In this document: piece after piece, positions 58,065-64,000 of the stretch
How positions within the stretch are numbered: position 1 is the first letter of the stretch
Layout of the letters: every line of letters starts with the position of its first letter
Origin: Rubrivivax sp.
GTDB lineage: Bacteria > Pseudomonadota > Gammaproteobacteria > Burkholderiales > Burkholderiaceae_C
Direction of reading: 5' to 3'
DNA: 64,000 bases
Assembly (NCBI GenBank): GCA_021298085.1
Contig: JAJTDE010000007.1
Span: 1-64,000, forward strand
Notes under the pieces: generated by a model
Databases searched by the model: none
Seen by the model: only the letters and a program-made list of their open reading frames with translations
What the model was told of the DNA's origin: nothing
Made by a program: the position numbers and the translations under genes

Positions 58065-60284
58065 TCAGGAAGGCGGGACTGCAGGAAGAAGTGAAAATGA
58101 TAACGAAACCCGAGCGCCTCCCTGTGGAAGGTTGCCCAGGCGCAGACGAGCACGGTGCTCATCGGCAATTTTCTTGACCATGGCCAGGCCCAGGCCGGTG
58201 CCCTTGGTCTTGGTGGTGACGTAGGGTTCAAAGGCGCGCTTGAGCACGTGTTCGGCAAACCCGGGCCCGGTGTCGGCCACCATCAGCCGCACCCATTGTG
58301 GCTGCCCATCTGCATTGGTTGCCACATCGGTGCTGACCGTTGCATGGCGGCCGACAGAAGGCATCCCGATCGCGTCCAGGGCATTCTGGACGAGGTTGTG
58401 GACCACCTGGCGCAGCTGCGTCGCATCACCCTGTATGGCCGGTAGCCCTGGCGAGAGCTGAAGCCTCAGCCTGCCCTGCTCGATGTCCTGGCCGTACAGC
58501 GCCAGCACCTCATGCACAAGTCCATTCAGGTCCAGCCAGGCCATGCGCGCTGTGGGGAGCCGGGCGTAGTCCCGAAACTCGTTGACCATGTGCTTCATGG
58601 CCTGAACTTGGGCCACGATGGTGTCCACGCTGCGCTTGAGCATGGCCTGGTCAGCACCCTCCAGCCTGGGCGACAGCTTCAGCTCCAGGCGCTCGGCCGA
58701 CAGCTGTATCGGCGTCAACGGGTTCTTGATCTCATGGGCGAGGCGGCGCGCCACCTCTGCCCAGGCTTGCGCACGTTGTGCCGACACCACGTCGGTGATG
58801 TCGTCAAACACCAGCAGCCGCTCCTCCTCTTCCAGCAGCGCGCCGCGCAACAAGAGCGTGGTGGCATCGGGCTGTCCGGGTCTGAGCACCAGGGATTCCT
58901 GCCACTGACCGCGCTCACCCGGCTCTGGCGCGCGCCGCAGCGCATCGAAACGCTGCTCGACGGCGAGCGACAACTCGTCCAGGCCCGGCACATCGGACAG
59001 CCGACGGCCCAGCCAGGCCTGCAAGGGTTGCCGCAGGATGCGCGTCGCGCCGGGATTGACACTTTCCACCCTGCCTGTGCGGTCGAACAGCACCACACCG
59101 GCCGTCAGGTTGTCCAGGATGGTCTGCAGCTGCGCTGCACCGCGCTGGACCTGCTCGCGCGCATCGGCCACCTGTTGCGTCATGTCGGCAAAGGAGCGTG
59201 TCAAGCCACCCAACTCATCGTCGGAGGCAAAGACGGGCCTGGCCTGCAGGTTACCGGCCGCGACCTCGCGCACACCCTCGGCCACCAGCAGCAGCGGCCG
59301 CACGATCTGGTTGCCCAGCAGCGCGGCCAGCAGGACGGCGCCAAAGACCGTCAACACCAGCGCCAGGGTCAACGTTCCGATGTAGACCCGGCGCAAGCCG
59401 TCACGCGCCAGAGCGCGCGCCTGATAGCCTCGATACGCCGACTGAACGGCCAGCGCATTGGCAGCCACCGACGGCGGCACCGCCAGCACTGCCAGCACAA
59501 AGCGCTCGGCATTGACACCGATGCCGATCGCGCTTTCGCTGATTCTGGCCAGCGCCCTGACCCGGGCGTTGCCCTGGCCCGGTGGTGCAGCACTGCCGCT
59601 CAGATCGTCGTCCAGCCCGTCGATCTGCGTGGTGCGCCCCATACTGCGTGCCATCCGCAGCATCGCGCTGCCTGGCCTTTCCGGGGTGATGCTGCTGGCC
59701 CTCGCGCCCACGGCCATCAGGATCTGGCCATTGGCGCCCACCAGCGCCAGGTCGTCCACGCCCAGCTGCTGGCGCAGGCGCTCCAGCGCCAAGGGCGTCA
59801 CGGGCCCCTGCGAGGCCGACTCAGCCAGTCGTTCGGCGGCCAGTTCTGCCTTGCGGGCCGCGTCATCCCGGAGCGTGTCCAGTGTGCTGCGCCCCAGTGC
59901 CAGGCCCGCATCCAGCGCCTGGGCCAGGCGCACATCAAACCAGGCCTCGATGCTGCGCGAGGCAAACTGGTAGGACACGGTGTAGATCACCAGGCCCGGC
60001 AGCACCCCCACCAGGGCAAAGATGCCAGCCAGCTTGGCCAGCAACCGGCTGCCAAACTTGCCGCGCCGCACACGCAGCCCAAGCCGTACCGACGCCACAC
60101 CCACCACCAGCGCCAGCAGGGCGGCAACCGCCACATTGGCCCAGAAGAGCCACAGGAAGCGGCCGTCCTCGATCGCCGTGTCACCCTGTGCAAAGGTAAG
60201 CAGGTAGGTCAGCACCAGCAAGACGCCAAATGACGCCAGCAGCGCTACTGTGAGCGTCCAACGTGAGGCGCGGCTCATTGGCAT
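58065..60284 (-). CDS. ntrY: NtrY-like membrane histidine kinase
   Basis: 739 residues with about four N-terminal hydrophobic segments, a periplasmic part, HAMP (GNQIVRPLLLVAEGVREVAAGNL), a PAS-like region, HisKA with the phosphoacceptor H517 in RRLAHEIKNPLTP, and an HATPase domain with N- and G-box motifs (NLVQNALDAI, DTGPGFAEHVLKRAFEPY, GTGLGLAMVKKI). Probably senses an extracytoplasmic signal and phosphorylates the adjacent regulator. The start overlaps the DUF4390 stop by one base (TGATG). Confidence 0.92.
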   Translation of the reverse strand: MPMSRASRWTLTVALLASFGVLLVLTYLLTFAQGDTAIEDGRFLWLFWANVAVAALLALVVGVASVRLGLRVRRGKFGSRLLAKLAGIFALVGVLPGLVIYTVSYQFASRSIEAWFDVRLAQALDAGLALGRSTLDTLRDDAARKAELAAERLAESASQGPVTPLALERLRQQLGVDDLALVGANGQILMAVGARASSITPERPGSAMLRMARSMGRTTQIDGLDDDLSGSAAPPGQGNARVRALARISESAIGIGVNAERFVLAVLAVPPSVAANALAVQSAYRGYQARALARDGLRRVYIGTLTLALVLTVFGAVLLAALLGNQIVRPLLLVAEGVREVAAGNLQARPVFASDDELGGLTRSFADMTQQVADAREQVQRGAAQLQTILDNLTAGVVLFDRTGRVESVNPGATRILRQPLQAWLGRRLSDVPGLDELSLAVEQRFDALRRAPEPGERGQWQESLVLRPGQPDATTLLLRGALLEEEERLLVFDDITDVVSAQRAQAWAEVARRLAHEIKNPLTPIQLSAERLELKLSPRLEGADQAMLKRSVDTIVAQVQAMKHMVNEFRDYARLPTARMAWLDLNGLVHEVLALYGQDIEQGRLRLQLSPGLPAIQGDATQLRQVVHNLVQNALDAIGMPSVGRHATVSTDVATNADGQPQWVRLMVADTGPGFAEHVLKRAFEPYVTTKTKGTGLGLAMVKKIADEHRARLRLGNLPQGGARVSLSFSLLPAVPPS

Positions 60285-60829
60285 CAGTCAACGCGGAGTG
60301 TGCGTTCGAGAGAAAGCTGCCACTCACTTCCAGCCGTCAGTCCGACGGTCAGCGGCGCAGGCAGCTGGGTGGTGTCCAGGCGAAAGGCGAAGTCCACCAA
60401 GTAGCGACTGTCGCCGTCAAGGTCCTTCAGTTCGGCCAGCACCCAGCCGGATGTGCGTGTCAGCGTGGCCAGCGCTTCGCTCAGTGAGTTGAAGTTCTGG
60501 CTCAGTGCGCCAATGCCAACGCGCCAGGTGTTGGTCAGAGGTTGGTAGGCCAGCCGCCACTGGCGTGACACGCGGGCCACCCGTTCATCGCGCCAGTACC
60601 AGCGCTCCCTCATCAGGCTGGCCTGCGCCACAAAATACATCGGCACGCCCTTGCGAAGCGCGTCCTCGACCGTCTTGGACAACTGGACACGCAGGCTGAA
60701 TTCGAGCGACAGCTGTTGGTCGGCCCTTGAGAGCCCGATGGAGCTGACCTCGACGACCGAAGCGGCGGACGCCGGCATGGCCATCACCACGAGCGTCACC
60801 AGGGCCGTCATCCATCGGCGCACCACCAT
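60284..60829 (-). CDS. DUF4390 secreted protein
   Basis: 181 residues from the ATG at 60829, chosen because it begins a signal peptide (MVVRRWMTALVTLVVMAMPASA, cut after ASA). The body is the DUF4390 pattern (LSLEFSLRVQLSKTVEDALRKGVPMYF, WRLAYQPLTNTWRV). An upstream extension overlapping rsmB is not believed. Between rsmB and ntrY in a conserved betaproteobacterial order, its role may be in envelope sensing by NtrY; this is inference. Confidence 0.82.
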   Translation of the reverse strand: MVVRRWMTALVTLVVMAMPASAASVVEVSSIGLSRADQQLSLEFSLRVQLSKTVEDALRKGVPMYFVAQASLMRERWYWRDERVARVSRQWRLAYQPLTNTWRVGIGALSQNFNSLSEALATLTRTSGWVLAELKDLDGDSRYLVDFAFRLDTTQLPAPLTVGLTAGSEWQLSLERTLRVD

Positions 60830-60869
60830 GGCAGACGCACGCGGCACACGCACAGAGCGCTGCACACGT

Positions 60870-62225
60870 TCAAGCCGCTGCAGCAGCAGGAGGTTTGGCA
60901 AGCAGGGCATAGAAGAAACCGTCTCCGTCGGGGCCGACATCGGCCACAGGAGGGGCGGAGTCATTCTGGGGCAGGGGCAGGAGGTGTCCGGGTGAACCGG
61001 GCTGCAGGAGGCTGGCAGCACCACCGATCCGTTGCAGAAATGCGTCGATCACGCCCTGACCCTCGGCCTTGAAGACCGAACAGGTGGCATAGAGCAGTCG
61101 CCCGCCCGGCTTTAGCACAGACCAGAGTGCCTGCAGCAGCTGCAGTTGTGCAGCCGCCAGCGTTGAGATGTCGGCCGCGCGGCGCAGCCAACGGATGTCG
61201 GGGTGGCGGCGCACGATGCCGGAGGCGCTGCACGGGGCGTCGAGGAGGATGGCGTCAAACAGTTGACCATCCCACCAGCTCTGCAGGTCAGCCGCGTCAG
61301 CAGCCTTCAGGTCGGCCGACAGGCCCAGCCGTTGCAAGTTGTCAGCCACTCGGCGTAAACGCTGTGCGTCACTGTCCAACGCCAGCAGCTGCAGGTCCGA
61401 CCGTTCCAGCAGGTGCGCCGTCTTGCCACCCGGCGCCGCGCACGCGTCCAGCACACGCCAGCCCTGGGTGTCCGCGCCGCCAAGCAACCAGGCCGCTGCA
61501 CGCTGGGCATTGAGGTCCTGAACCGATACCCAGCCGTCGGCAAACCCGGGCAGACGCGTCACGGGCACAGGCTGCGCCAGCACAACGCACTGATCCAGGG
61601 CGGGGTCCTGGCTGAGCGCATGGCGCACCCCCTGGTCCGTCAGCACTTGTGCGTACTGCACCACCGTGAGGCGCCGCGTGTTCACACGCAGGACCATCGG
61701 GGGGTGCTGCTGGGCCTGCTGCAGAAGATCCTCGGCCCGCGGGCCCCAGTCGTTGCGAAGCTGGCGCACCCACCAGGCCTGATGGTTGGTCATCGCCCTT
61801 GAGTCTGCCTGCACGGCCAGGTGCAGGGCCAGCTGCTCACGAAGATAGCGCCTGAGGACGGCATTGACGAACCCCCCGTGACGCGTGTGCAGACGGCGCG
61901 CCGCCTTGACCGACTCATCCACCAGGGTATGCGGCGCGTAGGGTTGGCCGCCTGGGGGCCACAGCAGCGCCAGCGCACACAGCAGCAGAGCGTCCAGGTC
62001 CGGGTCGGGCCGGCGCGAGACCAGGCGGTCTCGCAGGGCTTCGGCGGCGCCCATCCAGCGCATCACATGGAAGCTCAGTGCCTGGACGCCGGGCCTGACC
62101 GCCGGTGGCACGCTGTTAAGCACATCCGTCAAGGAATGGCCTGCGCGCACCTCGGCGACCGCAGCAGCACAGTGGGCTAGTTGTTGTGACAGCGTGGGCG
62201 CTGCGGCGTAGACTCGTGAGTTCAC
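60870..62225 (-). CDS. rsmB: 16S rRNA (cytosine-967-C5) methyltransferase
   Basis: Methylates C967 of 16S rRNA with SAM. It has 451 residues from a GTG start. The N-terminal NusB-like domain (HTLVDESVKAARRLHTRHGGFVN) is followed by a SAM-methyltransferase domain (CAAPGGKTAHLLE) with the two catalytic cysteines in LDAPCSASGIVRRHPDI and LYATCSVFKAEG. First gene of rsmB-DUF4390-ntrYX, divergent from folE. Confidence 0.95.
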   Translation of the reverse strand: MNSRVYAAAPTLSQQLAHCAAAVAEVRAGHSLTDVLNSVPPAVRPGVQALSFHVMRWMGAAEALRDRLVSRRPDPDLDALLLCALALLWPPGGQPYAPHTLVDESVKAARRLHTRHGGFVNAVLRRYLREQLALHLAVQADSRAMTNHQAWWVRQLRNDWGPRAEDLLQQAQQHPPMVLRVNTRRLTVVQYAQVLTDQGVRHALSQDPALDQCVVLAQPVPVTRLPGFADGWVSVQDLNAQRAAAWLLGGADTQGWRVLDACAAPGGKTAHLLERSDLQLLALDSDAQRLRRVADNLQRLGLSADLKAADAADLQSWWDGQLFDAILLDAPCSASGIVRRHPDIRWLRRAADISTLAAAQLQLLQALWSVLKPGGRLLYATCSVFKAEGQGVIDAFLQRIGGAASLLQPGSPGHLLPLPQNDSAPPVADVGPDGDGFFYALLAKPPAAAAA

Positions 62226-62302
62226 AGCTGCGCAGTCTAAGTGTGCGGCCGCCTGCCAGACGCAGGCTCAGTCAGCCCCACCCCTTCCCCGAGGAGCAAA
62301 CC

Positions 62303-63061
62303 ATGCCCAGCAAGAACCTGCCCAGCACTGTCCTGCGCACGGCACCACGGCTCTTCCGCAGCGAATCCGAACTGGCCCAGATGTCTGCCAGCGAACGCAT
62401 CCGCTACCGCCTGGTGACCGCCGACAAGCGCCACCATGCCAATGACAACATCGCCGACTTTGTCCGCGAAGGTGAGCTGGAAGAACTCAAGGCCGAAGTG
62501 GCCGAGAAGGTTCGGGAGGTGCTGCGCGCGCTGGTGATCGATACCGAGAGCGATCACAACACCCACGAGACCGCCAAGCGCGTCGCCAAGATGTACGTCG
62601 ACGAGATTTTCCAGGGCCGCTACCGTCCGATGCCCGCTGTCACCGAATTTCCCAACGCCGAGCGGCTCAACGAACTGATGATCGTCGGCCCGATCACCGT
62701 GCGCAGTGCCTGCTCCCACCACCTCTGCCCGATCATCGGCCGCGTCTGGATAGGGATCCTTCCCAACGAGCACTCCAACCTGATCGGCCTCAGCAAGTAC
62801 GCCCGCATCTGCGACTGGATCATGAGCAGGCCGCAGATCCAGGAAGAAGCCGTCACCATGCTGGCCAATGAACTGCAGGACCGTGTCAAGCCCGATGGGC
62901 TGGCCATCGTCATGGAAGCAGACCATTTCTGCATGCATTGGCGCGGCGTGAAGGACGTTGAGTCGGCGATGGTCAACAGCGTGATGCGAGGGGCCTTCCT
63001 GAAGGACCCGAACCTGCGGCGCGAGTTTCTGTCGCTGCTGCCTAACCGCCGCAAAGGCTGA
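62303..63061 (+). CDS. folE: Divergent GTP cyclohydrolase I
   Basis: Converts GTP to dihydroneopterin triphosphate, the first step in folate and pterin synthesis. It has 252 residues. Zinc ligands are in place as C137, H140 and C210 (E. coli Cys110/His113/Cys181). The conserved glutamate of the CEHH motif is serine (CSHH), and the sequence around VWIGILPNEHSNLIGLSKYAR is unusual for FolE1. A long N-terminal extension (about 1-70) precedes the core. It is four bases upstream of a BLUF-domain gene in the same orientation and divergent from rsmB. A stand-alone FolE that participates in another pterin pathway, for example monapterin or a regulatory pterin, is possible. Confidence 0.85.
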   Translation: MPSKNLPSTVLRTAPRLFRSESELAQMSASERIRYRLVTADKRHHANDNIADFVREGELEELKAEVAEKVREVLRALVIDTESDHNTHETAKRVAKMYVDEIFQGRYRPMPAVTEFPNAERLNELMIVGPITVRSACSHHLCPIIGRVWIGILPNEHSNLIGLSKYARICDWIMSRPQIQEEAVTMLANELQDRVKPDGLAIVMEADHFCMHWRGVKDVESAMVNSVMRGAFLKDPNLRREFLSLLPNRRKG

Positions 63062-63065
63062 GACC

Positions 63066-63491
63066 ATGTTGGTGCGCCTGCTCTACGCCAGCCGAGCCGT
63101 CCCCTCCCTCGACCAGGAAGAGCTGCAAGCCATCCTGAAACAGAGCAAGTCGCGCAATCCTGCAGCCGGCATCACCGGCGTGCTGTGCTTCTCGCATGGC
63201 ATCTTCCTGCAGGTGCTCGAAGGCGGCCGCTCAGCAGTCAACGGCCTGTACAACCGCATTGCCGCCGACCCCCGGCACTCACAGGTCGAATTGCTGCTTT
63301 ACCAGGAAATCGGTGAACGGCGCTTTGCCGGCTGGTCCATGGGACAGGTCAACATGTCTCGGCTGAATCCCTCCTTGCTGCTCAAGTATTCGGCTACCGC
63401 CACGCTCGACCCTTATTCCGTGTCAGGGGCAGTGTCGCTGGCCTTGTTTGAAGAACTGGTGGCGACGGCCTCTGTGATGGGCCAGGTGTGA
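63066..63491 (+). CDS. Stand-alone BLUF-domain blue-light sensor
   Basis: 141 residues consisting of a BLUF (FAD-binding) domain and a short C-terminal helix region. The photocycle residues are all present: Y7 (LLYASRA), N31 (SRNPAAGITGVL), Q49 (FLQVLEG), W90 and M92 (AGWSMGQ). Such short BLUF proteins act through partner proteins. It starts four bases after the folE stop, suggesting that its partner or target could be the cyclohydrolase or its pterin product. A hairpin terminator follows immediately after the stop. Confidence 0.92.
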   Translation: MLVRLLYASRAVPSLDQEELQAILKQSKSRNPAAGITGVLCFSHGIFLQVLEGGRSAVNGLYNRIAADPRHSQVELLLYQEIGERRFAGWSMGQVNMSRLNPSLLLKYSATATLDPYSVSGAVSLALFEELVATASVMGQV

Positions 63492-63492
63492 A

Positions 63493-63514
63493 GGCCGCCG
63501 CACGAGCGGCGGCC
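63493..63514 (+). terminator. Hairpin terminator after the BLUF gene
   Basis: A perfect 8-base inverted repeat (GGCCGCCG / CGGCGGCC) with a 6-base loop, starting one base after the BLUF stop. There is no following T-tract. Confidence 0.6.
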
Positions 63515-63599
63515 GTACATCATCAGAACCGCCTGACACCGGGCTTGAGAGGCCCAATTCCAACGCTTTGCCGGGCCGGTGAAAGCACCATTGCCATTC

Positions 63600-63660
63600 C
63601 ACTTCATGATCTGTATATTCGTACTTGCTTATATCAAGAAAGAACGCTCAAGCACGCTTG
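63600..63660 (+). promoter_or_regulatory. AT-rich promoter-like segment before the sox gene
   Basis: A short AT-rich island (TGATCTGTATATTCGTACTT, then GCTTATATCAAGAAAGAACG) interrupts otherwise GC-rich DNA 40-100 bases before soxC. It has TATAT-like elements that could serve as a minus-10 or an operator half-site pair, but no exact consensus was established. In sox loci an ArsR-type SoxR often acts here; that is context only. Confidence 0.4.
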
Positions 63661-63699
63661 GCGCTCTCTCCACGCAGCAACGCCACCCGAGGTTCCACC

Positions 63700-64000
63700 G
63701 TGCCCGAGATCAATGGCCCCCGCGGCCGAATCGTCAAGGCGCCCGAAAACTTCCTCACCCCAGACGGCATCAAGACCGTCTTTCGTGAAGGCAAGTCCGG
63801 GCGCCGGGATTTCATCCGACAAGCCTTTGTCGCCGCCACGGCCGCGGGCGCCGCCGCCGGCAGTGCGCTGGCAGCCGGCAACCCTGTCCCGTCAGAAGGG
63901 GGAGACCCCAACATCCTCAACCTGCCCACACACAGCACTGGCCTGGGGCAGCCGGTGGTCACCGATGGCTATGGCAAGCCATCCCAGTACGAAACCAACG
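63700..64000 (+). CDS. soxC: SoxC-like sulfane dehydrogenase subunit, N-terminal part (partial)
   Basis: The first 100 codons only; the gene runs off the right edge. A twin-arginine signal (GRRDFIRQAFVAAT, arginines 35-36) is followed by an Ala-rich hydrophobic segment. The sequence after it (GGDPNILNLPTHSTGLGQPV, then YGKPSQYE) matches the SoxC N-terminus. SoxC is a periplasmic molybdenum enzyme subunit of the thiosulfate-oxidising Sox system. A GAGG ribosome binding site seven bases before the GTG decides the start. Confidence 0.78.
   Translation, partial: MPEINGPRGRIVKAPENFLTPDGIKTVFREGKSGRRDFIRQAFVAATAAGAAAGSALAAGNPVPSEGGDPNILNLPTHSTGLGQPVVTDGYGKPSQYETN

Noticed and set aside
58512..60233. 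573-codon plus-strand frame opposite ntrY
   Set aside because: Antisense shadow of a kinase with all expected motifs.

Overview
The window is dense, high-GC chromosomal DNA from a betaproteobacterium, most probably Burkholderiales and perhaps the Leptothrix/Rubrivivax/Sphaerotilus group. That placement is inferred from gene content and order: ileS-lspA, a polyhydroxyalkanoate system protein, tal-pgi and zwf-hexR, a six-gene mla operon containing mlaA, gltBD, pilMNOPQ ahead of aroKB, mrcA/cyaY/lptM-lysA, rsmB-DUF4390-ntrYX, and the start of a sox locus. It is mostly core genome. I see no prophage, intact insertion sequence, CRISPR array or rRNA.

Layout. 1-1.5 kb: end of ileS, then lspA. 1.6-2.5 kb: relic of a zinc-metallopeptidase gene and a helix-hairpin-helix protein with a possible FNR box upstream. 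2.8-6 kb: galE, an N-acetylglucosamine-kinase-like gene and nagA (sugar nucleotide and amino-sugar metabolism). 6-9.3 kb: acyl-CoA synthetase and a glycosyltransferase. 9.3-15.3 kb: PHA protein, lipoprotein protease, molybdopterin oxidoreductase and two peptidases. 15.3-23 kb: central carbon block (HAD phosphatase, pgi, tal, a membrane diguanylate cyclase, zwf, hexR) with a near-perfect HexR operator before zwf. 23.1-27.1 kb: mlaFEDACB lipid transport. 27.3-33.6 kb: gltBD glutamate synthase.

34-41.4 kb encodes the type IV pilus minor pilins and tip protein (pilE-like, fimT, pilV, pilW, pilX, pilY1). The pilus assembly operon pilMNOPQ lies on the opposite strand at 46.3-51.5 kb. It runs on through a large Ig-repeat lipoprotein gene, then aroK, aroB and a transposase-like gene that has lost its catalytic histidines. 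51.8-57 kb: mrcA, cyaY, lptM, lysA and a DUF3047 lipoprotein. A tRNA-Phe gene with a strong terminator lies at 57.1 kb. 57.3-62.2 kb: an rsmB-DUF4390-ntrY-ntrX operon whose regulator lacks the AAA+ domain.

The right end holds a two-gene operon of a divergent GTP cyclohydrolase I and a stand-alone BLUF blue-light receptor, then the first 100 codons of a Tat-exported SoxC-like protein. The FolE-BLUF pair is the best candidate for an undescribed system: a flavin photoreceptor apparently co-expressed with the first enzyme of pterin synthesis. Other notable items are the Ig-repeat lipoprotein and inactive transposase-like gene inside the pil-aro operon, and a composite hairpin before the glycosyltransferase gene.
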